A stretch of 64,000 bases of DNA from an uncultured Aquimarina sp. (GCA_947502885.1 CANNBP010000007.1:202999-266998); one strand, 5' to 3'. Shown: positions 27,575 to 37,261, counted from the stretch's first letter. The notes: generated by a model from the letters alone, not told the origin. Numbers and translations: made by a program.

Positions 27575-27799
27575 CTACATCGATTTTAACGCCACATTCT
27601 GTATAATCCAGTTTTCTTCTTGATCATTACCAGTATTGGTTGCCTTAAGTTGATTTCTAACATCTTCTTTAGCCCACTCTTTTAAATCTTCTATAGGTAT
27701 ATCAGAAATCATTTCACTATAATCTATGGTAAACGCTTTTTCAAACCATTCTGGACCTTCTCCTTTTCGTATTGAAACCTCTACAATAAAAACACACAC
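27575..27799 (-). CDS. Small hypothetical protein (GTG start)
   Basis: 74 aa from a GTG at 27799 (CVFIVEVSIRKGEGPEWFEKAFTIDYSEMISDI ... EENWIIQNVALKSM). The N-terminal beta hairpin-like segment and an acidic amphipathic helix (PIEDLKEWAKEDVRNQLK) look protein-like. No family is recognised. No ATG is available near the start, so the N-terminus is uncertain. Confidence 0.45.
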   Translation of the reverse strand: MCVFIVEVSIRKGEGPEWFEKAFTIDYSEMISDIPIEDLKEWAKEDVRNQLKATNTGNDQEENWIIQNVALKSM

Positions 27800-28216
27800 A
27801 AATAGTAGTTTAGTATAAATTAAACAAGCTTCAAAAATACTAATATTTCCCTTTTTAGTAAAAATTATTGTCTTTTTTGAATTTGTACTATTCGATTTAT
27901 GTTATTACGGAATACTATATTCTAAAAATACGGTTTCACCTTATTGTAAATACGTTTTTAATACACAGAGGATCAGGTATTTATAGTGGTGATTTTTCAT
28001 TTTTTCTCGGTAAAATAGTTTTTCTAGAATTTTAGGGTAAAAACTATGTTTGTTTTTACTTGTGAAAACCTATGATTTCCCTAAAAAAAGGTGCAAAATA
28101 ACCACAAAAAAACAGAAAAATAAATTATTTATTCTTGAAAGATGACACTAATTTTGACTGAATATCAATAACTTAAATCCAATTATTTTAGTATTAATAT
28201 TATAAATCTTAAAACG
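27800..28216. other. Intergenic region, AT-rich
   Basis: 417 bp with no credible ORF. It separates the leftward recombinase cluster from rightward genes. A TAATTTTG box (28149-28156) near its right end may serve the lipoprotein gene at 28217. Confidence 0.35.
28149..28156 (+). promoter_or_regulatory. Candidate -7 box for the 28217-29281 gene group
   Basis: TAATTTTG matches TAnnTTTG and lies 60 bp before the first ATG; no well-spaced -33 element is seen. Confidence 0.3.
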
Positions 28217-28378
28217 ATGAACTTAAAAAAAACTGTATTCTCAATTTCTTTGTTATTTTTAGCTTTAACAATATTTAATTCCTGTACCGCGACAAGTGTT
28301 GAGGAAGAAAGCGGCATTGAAAATGACACAGAAAAACCAACTTACCAAACCAGTAAAGACGAATTGGAGGAACGTTAA
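28217..28378 (+). CDS. Small lipoprotein (53 aa)
   Basis: MNLKKTVFSISLLFLALTIF is followed by the lipobox NSC (Cys23) and a 30-residue acidic, hydrophilic tail (VEEESGIENDTEK...). It is a typical short Bacteroidota lipoprotein. Its last 56 nt overlap, in another frame, the start of the membrane protein gene at 28323, suggesting co-translation. Function unknown. Confidence 0.6.
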   Translation: MNLKKTVFSISLLFLALTIFNSCTATSVEEESGIENDTEKPTYQTSKDELEER

Positions 28379-29060
28379 ATATATACTGATTGCACTTTTA
28401 TTTTGTGCAATAGCGTTTACTCCTTTAATTCATACATTTTTACCCAAAAAAGTAGACCGTAGTTATTCTATAGTAGATACAGAGCTACATGAAGGACTGA
28501 ATATACTAGATGACACCTACGAAATTGAAATCACCAACGGCAAGGTGACTTGCTTTAGGGAGTATGATTCAACGGTTATAAATCGCGTCTTCGGCTGGAG
28601 TAACTGGAGGCGTTTTTTATTAGGTGGCTCACCTTATTTTTGCTTGGCTTTTCTAACCTTATTCTGTATCTGGATATATCACTACAAGAATCGAGACAAC
28701 CCACTATTTCAGAAGACTGTTATAACTGTATTGTCCTTCTTTGGATTAGTGTCTATCTGGTTTACTATTTATTCACTCTACCCCAAACCAGATATCCCAT
28801 ATTCATCCTACTATGTATTGTTATTCCTTGGGTCATTACTGATTAATACCAGTGCTTTCCTCTTCATCCGTTGGGCTATCCAAAGACAACAATTACTTGT
28901 CGAGAAATTTGCTCAAATGACGGATAAGATTCATCGTCTTACTCATCTTATATCATATCGCATTTATGGTAGATATGTTCAGGCAAAAGATAAAAAAGAA
29001 TATCTGGTCGAAACGCTCAATGAGTATAAGGATCTAACTACCAAAAATGTTGCTGAATAA
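28323..29060 (+). CDS. Membrane protein, four predicted helices, unknown
   Basis: 245 aa from ATG 28323 (MTQKNQLTKPVKTNWRNVKY); the frame is open 9 codons further, but this start gives the usual basic lead into the first helix. Transmembrane segments lie near residues 20-38, 105-125, 135-155 and 165-185. The loop between helices 1 and 2 (about 65 aa) carries VDRSYSIVDTELHEGLNILD. A basic, helical C-terminus of some 50 residues (KFAQMTDKIHRLTHLISYRIYGRY) follows. No family is recognised. The stop overlaps the next ATG (TAATG). Confidence 0.7.
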   Translation: MTQKNQLTKPVKTNWRNVKYILIALLFCAIAFTPLIHTFLPKKVDRSYSIVDTELHEGLNILDDTYEIEITNGKVTCFREYDSTVINRVFGWSNWRRFLLGGSPYFCLAFLTLFCIWIYHYKNRDNPLFQKTVITVLSFFGLVSIWFTIYSLYPKPDIPYSSYYVLLFLGSLLINTSAFLFIRWAIQRQQLLVEKFAQMTDKIHRLTHLISYRIYGRYVQAKDKKEYLVETLNEYKDLTTKNVAE

Positions 29061-29281
29061 TGAAAAGAACAGAAGCCAAACAAATTAATCAAGTGATTCG
29101 TGAATATGGAATTATAACTGATAATTTATTCGAATTTCTAGATCAGGAGATTGATGCCATATTGGAAGAAGAACTACAAGCTGAAAAAATAAGGGTTAAG
29201 AGCAAGATTGCCTCTCTTTTTAATGACAACTATATGCAGGCATCGGCATTTTTCTTGAAAACCATAGAGCCTAGCTATTAA
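29060..29281 (+). CDS. Small helical protein, unknown (73 aa)
   Basis: MKRTEAKQINQVIREYGIIT, then an acidic helix (EFLDQEIDAILEEELQAEKIRVK). Translationally coupled to the upstream membrane protein gene through TAATG. It is cytoplasmic by composition. It converges with and overlaps the regulator gene at 29271 by 11 bp. No family recognised. Confidence 0.6.
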   Translation: MKRTEAKQINQVIREYGIITDNLFEFLDQEIDAILEEELQAEKIRVKSKIASLFNDNYMQASAFFLKTIEPSY

Positions 29282-29618
29282 GAAATTTTTCTAGTGCTTC
29301 TTTACTAGAGGCTACTTCGAATAAACGCTTGGCCACTTCTTTATCTATAATCTTTTTAATTCTTGCATCCTGTAATGCTAGCTCTGTATATTGGGATAGA
29401 AATCGAGATACTTCATCTAGTTGCTTTTGTATCGGATGATTTTCACCAAGTACATTAGTAAATAATGGTTCCAATACTTGCTTTTGAAGATCACTTAGCC
29501 TTTCTCTTTTCATAGCCATTCTAAATGCATCTGCTGTCAATCCGATATGTTTCCCCAGATCTTCATTAGATAATCCATTTGTTTCCTTATATGATTTCAA
29601 TCTTTCGTAAAAATCCAT
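29271..29618 (-). CDS. HTH (XRE-like) DNA-binding protein
   Basis: 115 aa from ATG 29618 (MDFYERLKSYKETNGLSNED). A helix-turn-helix is visible in LSNEDLGKHIGLTADAFRMAMKRERLSDLQ. The C-terminal half is helical (LDEVSRFLSQYTELALQDARIKKI). The frame is open upstream to 29714, but that extension runs through the operator-like repeats described in the next entry, so the shorter start is used. Probably autoregulated. Confidence 0.65.
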   Translation of the reverse strand: MDFYERLKSYKETNGLSNEDLGKHIGLTADAFRMAMKRERLSDLQKQVLEPLFTNVLGENHPIQKQLDEVSRFLSQYTELALQDARIKKIIDKEVAKRLFEVASSKEALEKFLNS

Positions 29619-29649
29619 GCATGAATGTAAAAAAATCCTCAATAGTTTT

Positions 29650-29690
29650 GTAAAAACGAACAAATGTTCTATATTAGCGAACAGATGTGC
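29650..29690. promoter_or_regulatory. Operator-like inverted repeats before the HTH gene
   Basis: Two copies of a CGAACA-2-TGTnC motif: CGAACAAATGTTC (a GAACA/TGTTC palindrome) followed about 18 bp on by CGAACAGATGTGCG. The spacing of roughly two helical turns and the position just upstream of a small HTH gene suggest an autoregulatory operator. Confidence 0.45.
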
Positions 29691-29904
29691 GTTTGTGATA
29701 GTCTTTATAAGCAAATGTAACTAAAAAAAGAGCATTTTATACCTATTAACAAAAATAGACTATCTCAGCCATCTATGACGTAAACCAATATGATTATTAC
29801 ACTTTTTATGGAAACCCGTAAACACCTACAATAATTGTGGGATCAAGATTACCCCAAGTAGCATTCGAGCTTCATTTTATAGTTGTAATAAAACATAAAA
29901 AAAA

Positions 29905-30144
29905 ATGAAACAGCACGAAAGAGAAATATTAAAAGCACAAAGTAGACGGCATAAAGTCACAAATTATCTTAGAAAAGATACAAAAGTGATCAATATCAAA
30001 AAATCTCTAAACATTCGCTATATGGAAGAAACATTGGGGTTTCGTAAAGGCAGGATACAAAAGTTTGTTACGGAAGTTGGACGCTTGACAGATTCAGAAA
30101 TACTGATTGTCTATGATCATCTGAAAAAATTAACACGATTTTAA
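29905..30144 (+). CDS. Small basic protein, unknown (79 aa)
   Basis: MKQHEREILKAQSRRHKVTN followed by FRKGRIQKFVTEVGRLTDSEILIVYDHLKKL. Strongly basic and helical, so nucleic-acid binding is possible, but no defined motif is seen. It precedes a second unknown gene by 34 bp on the same strand. Confidence 0.55.
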   Translation: MKQHEREILKAQSRRHKVTNYLRKDTKVINIKKSLNIRYMEETLGFRKGRIQKFVTEVGRLTDSEILIVYDHLKKLTRF

Positions 30145-30178
30145 GGTAACAATATTAAGCTATAAAACAATAATAGAT

Positions 30179-30724
30179 ATGGAGAGTCATGAATACATCA
30201 AACGACGAAATCATTTTCTTGAAGAGATTGTTCCCTACGTACAGATCGAGAAAGACGATTTCATAGAGAGAGTAGCAAAGCGTGAATGTTATGAATGGAC
30301 AATCTATAAATGGATTATGCGTCTGTTCGACAAAGGTATTTCAGCAGATGAAGCGATTACTATTATCCATAGAACCAGACGGATAGTTTTGATCCACCGA
30401 ACACGTAGTGCTTTTGAAGTATATCATGATATTACTAACCAAAACTCCCATAATATGTTAAGTGAATACCCAATATATAAACAGCTTACATCATATCAAC
30501 AGAAACAGGTTCGGAATAAAATTAGTGCCAAATTTAATTACGTGGCACCTTTTGAATCCATCGAGCAAGTACTTCAAGAGGTAAAACCCGAAATCAAAAA
30601 GAAGAAAGAAGCGGAAAATTTTGGTAAACAAAAAGGAAATACTAACTGGATTATTGATAGGTTCAGACAATGGAATCTAACAGTATTTTGGCAAAAGAAA
30701 AAAGGCAATCCCAATAATACATAA
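30179..30724 (+). CDS. Hypothetical cytoplasmic protein (181 aa)
   Basis: Helical and basic (HFLEEIVPYVQIEKDDFIERV, GISADEAITIIHRTRRIVLI, a Lys-rich stretch KPEIKKKKEAENFGKQKGNT). No signal peptide, membrane segment or known motif. It probably forms a pair with the 79-aa gene upstream. Confidence 0.55.
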   Translation: MESHEYIKRRNHFLEEIVPYVQIEKDDFIERVAKRECYEWTIYKWIMRLFDKGISADEAITIIHRTRRIVLIHRTRSAFEVYHDITNQNSHNMLSEYPIYKQLTSYQQKQVRNKISAKFNYVAPFESIEQVLQEVKPEIKKKKEAENFGKQKGNTNWIIDRFRQWNLTVFWQKKKGNPNNT

Positions 30725-30777
30725 ATATAAACAAGATACATTTAAGTTGAGTTTGTGTAATTACCCCAACCAAGATA

Positions 30778-30835
30778 CCGGGTGCTATTTCATGAATAAG
30801 TAGCTCTTATCTTTCTCATCATGTATAGTACCCGG
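30778..30835. repeat. Imperfect inverted repeat in intergenic DNA
   Basis: CCGGGTGCTA (30778-30787) and TAGTACCCGG (30826-30835) pair at 9 of 10 positions around a 38-nt loop, between two unknown genes. Role unknown; could be a weak terminator structure. Confidence 0.3.
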
Positions 30836-30886
30836 ATATCTTTTTATCATATGCTCTTTTTAAAAGATAACTAAATAGTACTCTTT

Positions 30887-31393
30887 ATGAAAAACCTAAA
30901 ACCCATCATATCCCACCACTTTTGTTTTTGCATTACAATGCTTTTAACACCTGTTTTATCCATAGGACAACAAGCTTCTAAAAAAGAATTAAAAGCAATC
31001 ACTCTACAAGAGGTCATACGTTTTGAAGGGATTACCCTTGGTGGGGATCGCATTTTTGGGATTTATCCCTCTAGAGAGAAAGCAATGAAGATTGTAAAAG
31101 ATTATATGACCAGAAACGCTACCAACAAATACCAACTTACCTATAAAACTATATACTCGGGGAGTTTAGAAGTAAGTCCTGGAGAGCAGGTTTTTAAACG
31201 TTTTGAAGAACTGTGTCCTAAAGGCTATAAAGTCATCTCAAAAGAAGAGTATAATGCCATGCTTATTATGGATACCGATGAATTAAGTGCAGCAGCATGG
31301 TATTATATGAAAAGTAAAAAATTAACACCAAAAGAAGCAAAAGCACATATCTCCCAATTGGTAGCCAACTATAGAAAATACTTAAAGAACTAA
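30887..31393 (+). CDS. Secreted hypothetical protein (168 aa)
   Basis: A signal peptide is likely (HHFCFCITMLLTPVLSIGQQA, cleavage after about residue 25). The mature part includes KELKAITLQEVIRFEGITLGGDRIFGIYPSREKAM and a C-terminal helix (LTPKEAKAHISQLVANYRKYL). No family recognised. A gap of 26 bp separates it from the next gene. Confidence 0.55.
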   Translation: MKNLKPIISHHFCFCITMLLTPVLSIGQQASKKELKAITLQEVIRFEGITLGGDRIFGIYPSREKAMKIVKDYMTRNATNKYQLTYKTIYSGSLEVSPGEQVFKRFEELCPKGYKVISKEEYNAMLIMDTDELSAAAWYYMKSKKLTPKEAKAHISQLVANYRKYLKN

Positions 31394-31419
31394 AACCAAC
31401 AACTATAAACCAATATGCT

Positions 31420-31902
31420 ATGATGACGTATGAAGATAAAATAACTCTTGCTGTACTAAAACGCTTTGATGGGATGAGCAAAATTGATGTATATGACATT
31501 TTGCACAAAATCGAATCTTTACTTTTAGATACCAATACACCCATTGCTTATAAAACGATTAAAGATCGATTAGAAAAAAAACAAGTTGCTAAAAAGAGTA
31601 TAACTGCTATCGACAAGAATGGATATTGTTATTTGGAAGACCATTGTCAATTTATGAACGTATATCGGATCAAGTCTGTGTTTCCTGCTATTTTGGGAGG
31701 TTCGGGATTGTTTTTTACTCCCTGGGAACATTACAGGCTGATCCCTTATACAAATATAGAACTGCAAAAGGCATTTTCGAATACCCGTCTAGAGGTCATT
31801 ATCGATCATTTTTTAAAACATCATAGTGCCAAACAACGAAACCCCAAAACCAAACGGTTATTGTTAGTAGAGCTATTTAATCAGATAGACCCTTATGGAT
31901 AA
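31420..31902 (+). CDS. Hypothetical protein (160 aa)
   Basis: The N-terminus (YEDKITLAVLKRFDGMSKIDVYDILHKIESLLLD, with IAYKTIKDRLEKKQVAKKS) resembles a winged-helix in helix pattern, but this is weak. The rest has no motif. ATG 31420 is followed directly by a second ATG at 31423, so the start is uncertain by one codon. Probably co-transcribed with the secreted protein before it. Confidence 0.5.
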   Translation: MMTYEDKITLAVLKRFDGMSKIDVYDILHKIESLLLDTNTPIAYKTIKDRLEKKQVAKKSITAIDKNGYCYLEDHCQFMNVYRIKSVFPAILGGSGLFFTPWEHYRLIPYTNIELQKAFSNTRLEVIIDHFLKHHSAKQRNPKTKRLLLVELFNQIDPYG

Positions 31903-32214
31903 AATAACGATTCCTTTGATTTCAAATCTAAACCCTTTTGAACCTTCAAATCTATTTTTTATGAAAAAAAATGTCCAATATCAAAAAATGATACTATGAT
32001 GTTTTATCATTGCAAAATGGTGAGTTTGAAAAAAATGCAAAAAAAGTTTTTTTATTCCAATATTTAATTTTGCAGGGCTTTTTTGAATTTTTGAAAATAT
32101 AAACTATTGATTATGAGTTTAATATATAATTAATAAATGTAACACAAGAAATTAACTATGTATTTGTACGAAAATAAAAGTAACAGAAAGGGGAAAAGCA
32201 CCTTATTTAACCTA
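31903..32214. other. Intergenic region upstream of the large operon
   Basis: AT-rich, with no ORF or RNA gene recognised. It ends in the well-formed promoter at 32215-32245. Confidence 0.4.
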
Positions 32215-32245
32215 TTGGTTTATAGAAAGATAGGTTGTATATTTG
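32215..32245 (+). promoter_or_regulatory. Promoter of the 32.3-51.2 kb operon
   Basis: TTGG at 32215 and TATATTTG at 32238-32245, spaced by 20 bp, match the -33/-7 Bacteroidota consensus. The start is predicted near 32252, about 65 nt before ATG 32318. It is the only convincing promoter found for the nine-gene operon. Confidence 0.65.
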
Positions 32246-32317
32246 CCGTCTTAAATTTATTATTTAACAAATCGTTAACTAATTTTGTATATTACAGTGC
32301 CCTAAAATAAAACCTAT

Positions 32318-35300
32318 ATGCATATAAAACTACACCGTAACCCCAAAGTGTATGTCAAAAAGCGATCTACAATTCTTTTAGATACTTGCAACACCATATC
32401 TGATTTTTTAAAAGGCTTTACATTAACTTCCTTTTCCACAATGAGAGTTACTTATTTATGCGTGCTATTCTTTAGTATTTCAATGTTAGTAGCAGGAAAT
32501 ACAATTCCTAAAGAAAAAGAGATAGATACACTTACTATTCATTCTAGTACTTCTGCTTCAGCATCTGCAATAGGGCAATTCTTTCAGTTTCCAGAATTAG
32601 ATGCTAAGTTTCCTACTCAAAAAAATATAGCCATACCCACTACACCAGAGTTTAGTTTTGATGCTATAAAAAATGAATTCCCTTTGCAATCTCAGGATAT
32701 CGAAAAAGTAAGGGCAGAAGCAAATGCGGGGTTTAGAGAAATAGATAGTACGGGTCGATGGATTGGTTCTTTCAAAAATGAAGACATTCAGGTGTTACCT
32801 GTTGGGATTAGCCATGAAGTTAATGGAGTTACCTATCAATTAGGGTTTGTAAATGCACGATTCAACAAAGAATATACAGAACTTACTGTTTTTGTAAAAG
32901 TTATTATTCCTCAACCCGATGATAAGGGGGAACCCACAGAGCTTCTTTTTGGAGCAAATAATGTAAAACTATCTCATCAGGGAGGCATTATAGGAGATGC
33001 AAACCTTGTATTATTAGGAGATGTATTTATTCCTTTTAATAGTGGTAATTGGTTACTTATACTAAAAGGTGGACTTAATTATACGACAGGCGATACTTAT
33101 AATAAAACGTATGTAGCTATTGATTGTGATGGAGTTAAAGAGATGAGCATTGAAGGAGAAGTACAATTTTCTAGAAGTATGATCTTGCCTGTAGATCCTA
33201 ACGGAAGACCACTACCAGAAATGGTTACTTATAACGGAGCCGTCGAGGAATCGATACAAATACCAAATAGAGTAACAGCAGCGTTTAAGACGGTTGCTTC
33301 TGACTGGAATGACCTGATTGTAGAAATCAGCCTTTCACCTTTTGTATTGGCTAGTCAACCCGATAAGTTTATGTTTTCTGCCAATCAGGCGGTTTTTGAT
33401 TTTAGCGATTTTAGGACAGAGAATGTTAATTTTCCAGAACACTATTATGATAATGGATATTTATTGCCCAATGCGAATACTTGGCGAGGGGTGTATGTAA
33501 AGTCCTTAGAAATAGGAATGCCAGATGAGTTTAAAACCAAAGAGAGTATCCCTAGCAAAAGGAAAGTATCTTTTAAGGCAGCTAATCTTTTAATTGATGG
33601 CTATGGAGTATCAGGGTATTTTGAAGCAGAAGATGTGATTCCCATCGAATCGGGTAGAACTTCAGAATCCAAATCCTGGGCATATTCGGTAGATCGCATA
33701 GGAATAAAACTAGCATCTAATAAACTGGTAGCAGCAAATTTTGATGGTCGAATTATATTGCCTATTTCTGATAAAGCAAGTAAAAAGGTTCAAGGAGAAA
33801 CCGATGGAAAACTAGGGTTAGGGTATGAAGGTATTATTTCTGAAAATGAATACGGTTTGGTGGTCTCTAACTTAAATACGTTAAGCTTTGATGTTTTTAA
33901 AGCAAAAGCAGAATTGTTACCAAACTCTGCTGTAGAATTGATGGTGGTCGATGGTAGCTTTCGTCCCAAAGCAGTATTAAATGGACGTATGGCAATTTCG
34001 GCTAATCAAAAAGAATCTTTAGCTGATGAAGGAGAACAATATACTACCGTAAACGAACAAGGAAAAGAAGAAAAGCATACCGTTCAATTTAAAGGGATAG
34101 AATTTCAGAACTTGATACTTCAAACCACTTCTCCTGTTATTCAGGTTGATTATTTTGGATATCGAGATGAAGTAAAGATTGCAAATTTTCCGGTATCTAT
34201 TGCCGATATTGCTTTTACTGCAAATGAATATGAGGTAGGATTAGAATTTGACCTAATGGTCAATCTAATGGGTAAAGAAAGTAAAGGTTTTGCGGCCACC
34301 ACACGACTAGGAATATTCGGAAAACTATACGAAGAAGAGTACAAACAAAAATGGAAATATGATAAACTAACGATCTCAAAGATTTTCATTGATGCCAATT
34401 TTGGTAAAGTTGGTTTCTCGGGCGAACTGTTGATATTTGAAGACGATGTCGTTTATAATGATGGGTTTACAGGAAAATTATCTTTAGATGTTTTTGGTAC
34501 CGAAGGTCTTGTTGAAGCCAAAGGACTTTTCGGTAACAAAGATGGGTATCGATATTTTTATGTGGATTTTATCGGTGTACTTCCTGTAACAGTCCCTATA
34601 ATACCACCTATAGGTATGTCTGCCATCGGGGGGGGGTTGTCATATAATATGGAGCGAGTTGCACATACTTTTGCAGATTCGTCAGAGGATAATATGCTTT
34701 CTGATGATAAAGGGTTATCCTTATCAGGAATTGTTTATGAACCTAATAATGAAGTAGGATTAGATTTAAGAGCGATGGCATTCTTAACCATGCAGGGGAC
34801 TCAGGCATTTAAAGGTAAAATAATGCTAAGCATGTTATTCAATAAACATGGGGGGCTTAATAGAATTGGGTTGGATGGATATGGTGAGTTCATGGCATCG
34901 GCATCAATTGGCGCCAGTTTATCTGTCAAGTTTGATTTAACCGCATTAAAAGAAGCGTTGGGATTGCCTAAATTTTTAAACAAATTAGCTCCCAATGAGG
35001 TAGAAGTAGAATTAGTTGACTTAAAAAAGGAGTTTGCTAAATCCAGTATCAAAGGGGATTTAAGTATTTCATATGATTTTGCCAATGAAACATTGCATGG
35101 AGAGTCTAATATATACATATCTGTGATCGATGGTTTGGTAAGAGGAAGAGGTCCCGAAGGCAGAGCTGGATGGGCAGTCTTTCATTTTGCCCCCTCAGAA
35201 TGGTACATTCATATCGGTACCCCCACAGATCGTTTGGGGCTTAAAATGGGTATAGGGTCTTTTAATATAGAAACCGGAGGGTATTTTATGATTGGGGATC

Positions 35301-37261
35301 GCATTCCGGGTAGTCCACCACCACCGCCCGAGGTAGCCGAAATACTTGGTGTAGACATGGCAAAGCTTGATTATATGAGAGATGAAAATGCGCTTGGAGA
35401 AGGAAAAGGTTTTGCTTTTGGGGTAGATTTTAGTATCGATACTGGCGATATGAATTTTTTAATTCTGTATGCTCGTTTTCAGGCAGGTGTTGGTTTTGAT
35501 ATTATGGTCAAAGATTATGGCAAAGCACGTTGTGTAAATACAGGAAAACAAGTAGGGATTAATGGTTGGTATGCCAATGGGCAGGCATATGCCTATTTAC
35601 AAGGTGAGTTAGGGGTCAATATCAAATTATTTTTTGTCAGAAAAAAGATTCCAATCATCAAAGGAGGAGCTGCCATACTCATGCAGGCCAAAGGACCTAA
35701 TCCTTTTTGGTTGAGAGGATATGCAGGCGGCTACTATGAATTATTAGGAGGATTGGTAAAAGGAAGTTATCGATTTAAAGTCTCTATTGGAGAAGAGTGT
35801 GAATTAGACAACGCTTCTCCATTAGGAGGTGTAAAAATGATCACAGACCTTACCCCAAAAGACGGCGATAGTGATATTGATGTTTTTGCAGCTCCGCAAG
35901 CAGCATTTGCTATGCGCGTCAATCAACCTATTGTAATCCCAGAAGACGAAGGAGATAAAACCTATAAGGTTATCCTAGAAAAATTTACAATTGTCGATAC
36001 AGCCGGAAAAGAAATTGTTGGAACTATAGAATGGGGACAAATGAAAGACCGTGCCACCTTTATTTCTGATGATATTTTACCTCCCGACACCAAATTAAAA
36101 GTAGTGGCAGAAGTCAGTTTTCAGGAGAAAGTAAATGGGGTTTTTAGAACAATTATGGTAGATGGTACAAAAGCAATAGAAAAAGAAGAACGTAATTTTA
36201 CCACTGGTGGGGCACCCGATTATATTCCATTACATAATATAGAATACTCCTATCCGGTAGTAGATCAACAATTGTTTTATCCGGGAGAATACGGTACAGG
36301 ATATATAAAACTACAACGAGGACAAGATTACCTTTTTGATACCACACAGTGGAAAAGCGTTGTGAACTATATGGATGAGAATGGGGCAATTTCCAAATCA
36401 GCATTTGGATACAATACCTCTAGTAATAAAGTAAGTTACAAGCTTCCTAAGGTAAGTAATGAAAAAACATACCTAATGTCGATCGTGAGTTCACCCAAAA
36501 ACTCAGGTAGCAGTACTACAAAAACCACCACAATTCAAAAAGAGGAGTTGGGAGATGAAAACACGGTAGAAATCAAGAAAAACAAAGCAGAAACGGTATT
36601 AAAAGATGGAGAAATAGAACGGTTAGCTTATGAGTTTACATCTAGTAAATATAAAACTTTTGCTAGTAAGGTGAATGCCATTTCTGTATCAAATTATGAT
36701 ATAGGTAAAGTGTATTCTGATGTAATTTATTTGACTACCCGAATTAAAAAACATGAAGGTTTTGATTTGGTAGAATTAAAAGGAAACACATATTCAGATA
36801 ACACACCATTGGTTGCTGTAGAAGCAAGTCTTACAGATGTGTATTATCAAAAAGATATGAAACCAATATTGTATGCTCAGTATCCAATTTCAAACAAATA
36901 TAGATTTACTAGAGACACCCAGGAGTATGGGGTTATTCCTAAAAAAGCATTACCCATCATGTCAAATTATATCACCAGTTTAGAAAATGATACAGATGCT
37001 CCTTGGCGTTCTACTCGTTTCCCATACAGATATATTCTGCCAGAAATATATAAATATGATTTTGATGGAATTCTACGACAAATCTATAGTGATTATACCA
37101 ATGGTATTTTAACACAAGGAAGTTCTGCGATGAACTTTTTGAATCATACCTATACGTTTATGAGACCAGGGAAATATCAAATGAAACTACACTACGTATT
37201 ACCGGGAGGCATAAAAGGAACAAAAGCAACCTATAACTTTAAAAACCTAATCTCGCTATAA
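32318..37261 (+). CDS. Giant exported beta-rich protein, unknown (1647 aa)
   Basis: First gene of the operon. A hydrophobic signal-like helix lies at residues 43-60 (RVTYLCVLFFSISMLVAGN) after a long basic lead. ATG 32441 would give a conventional signal peptide, but its upstream context is pyrimidine-rich while 32318 has the usual A-rich lead, so the start is open. The body is almost wholly beta-strand-like with Gly/Asp turns (residues 100-1300), including GVLPVTVPIIPPIGMSAIGGG and several large repeated-looking barrel-type stretches. Near residue 1190 a bacterial Ig-like module begins (LTPKDGDSDIDVFAAPQAAF ... LPPDTKLKVVAEVSF). No T9SS C-terminal domain and no catalytic motif are seen. An outer-surface or outer-membrane-associated scaffold is the likely role (inference). 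Confidence 0.75.
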   Translation: MHIKLHRNPKVYVKKRSTILLDTCNTISDFLKGFTLTSFSTMRVTYLCVLFFSISMLVAGNTIPKEKEIDTLTIHSSTSASASAIGQFFQFPELDAKFPTQKNIAIPTTPEFSFDAIKNEFPLQSQDIEKVRAEANAGFREIDSTGRWIGSFKNEDIQVLPVGISHEVNGVTYQLGFVNARFNKEYTELTVFVKVIIPQPDDKGEPTELLFGANNVKLSHQGGIIGDANLVLLGDVFIPFNSGNWLLILKGGLNYTTGDTYNKTYVAIDCDGVKEMSIEGEVQFSRSMILPVDPNGRPLPEMVTYNGAVEESIQIPNRVTAAFKTVASDWNDLIVEISLSPFVLASQPDKFMFSANQAVFDFSDFRTENVNFPEHYYDNGYLLPNANTWRGVYVKSLEIGMPDEFKTKESIPSKRKVSFKAANLLIDGYGVSGYFEAEDVIPIESGRTSESKSWAYSVDRIGIKLASNKLVAANFDGRIILPISDKASKKVQGETDGKLGLGYEGIISENEYGLVVSNLNTLSFDVFKAKAELLPNSAVELMVVDGSFRPKAVLNGRMAISANQKESLADEGEQYTTVNEQGKEEKHTVQFKGIEFQNLILQTTSPVIQVDYFGYRDEVKIANFPVSIADIAFTANEYEVGLEFDLMVNLMGKESKGFAATTRLGIFGKLYEEEYKQKWKYDKLTISKIFIDANFGKVGFSGELLIFEDDVVYNDGFTGKLSLDVFGTEGLVEAKGLFGNKDGYRYFYVDFIGVLPVTVPIIPPIGMSAIGGGLSYNMERVAHTFADSSEDNMLSDDKGLSLSGIVYEPNNEVGLDLRAMAFLTMQGTQAFKGKIMLSMLFNKHGGLNRIGLDGYGEFMASASIGASLSVKFDLTALKEALGLPKFLNKLAPNEVEVELVDLKKEFAKSSIKGDLSISYDFANETLHGESNIYISVIDGLVRGRGPEGRAGWAVFHFAPSEWYIHIGTPTDRLGLKMGIGSFNIETGGYFMIGDRIPGSPPPPPEVAEILGVDMAKLDYMRDENALGEGKGFAFGVDFSIDTGDMNFLILYARFQAGVGFDIMVKDYGKARCVNTGKQVGINGWYANGQAYAYLQGELGVNIKLFFVRKKIPIIKGGAAILMQAKGPNPFWLRGYAGGYYELLGGLVKGSYRFKVSIGEECELDNASPLGGVKMITDLTPKDGDSDIDVFAAPQAAFAMRVNQPIVIPEDEGDKTYKVILEKFTIVDTAGKEIVGTIEWGQMKDRATFISDDILPPDTKLKVVAEVSFQEKVNGVFRTIMVDGTKAIEKEERNFTTGGAPDYIPLHNIEYSYPVVDQQLFYPGEYGTGYIKLQRGQDYLFDTTQWKSVVNYMDENGAISKSAFGYNTSSNKVSYKLPKVSNEKTYLMSIVSSPKNSGSSTTKTTTIQKEELGDENTVEIKKNKAETVLKDGEIERLAYEFTSSKYKTFASKVNAISVSNYDIGKVYSDVIYLTTRIKKHEGFDLVELKGNTYSDNTPLVAVEASLTDVYYQKDMKPILYAQYPISNKYRFTRDTQEYGVIPKKALPIMSNYITSLENDTDAPWRSTRFPYRYILPEIYKYDFDGILRQIYSDYTNGILTQGSSAMNFLNHTYTFMRPGKYQMKLHYVLPGGIKGTKATYNFKNLISL

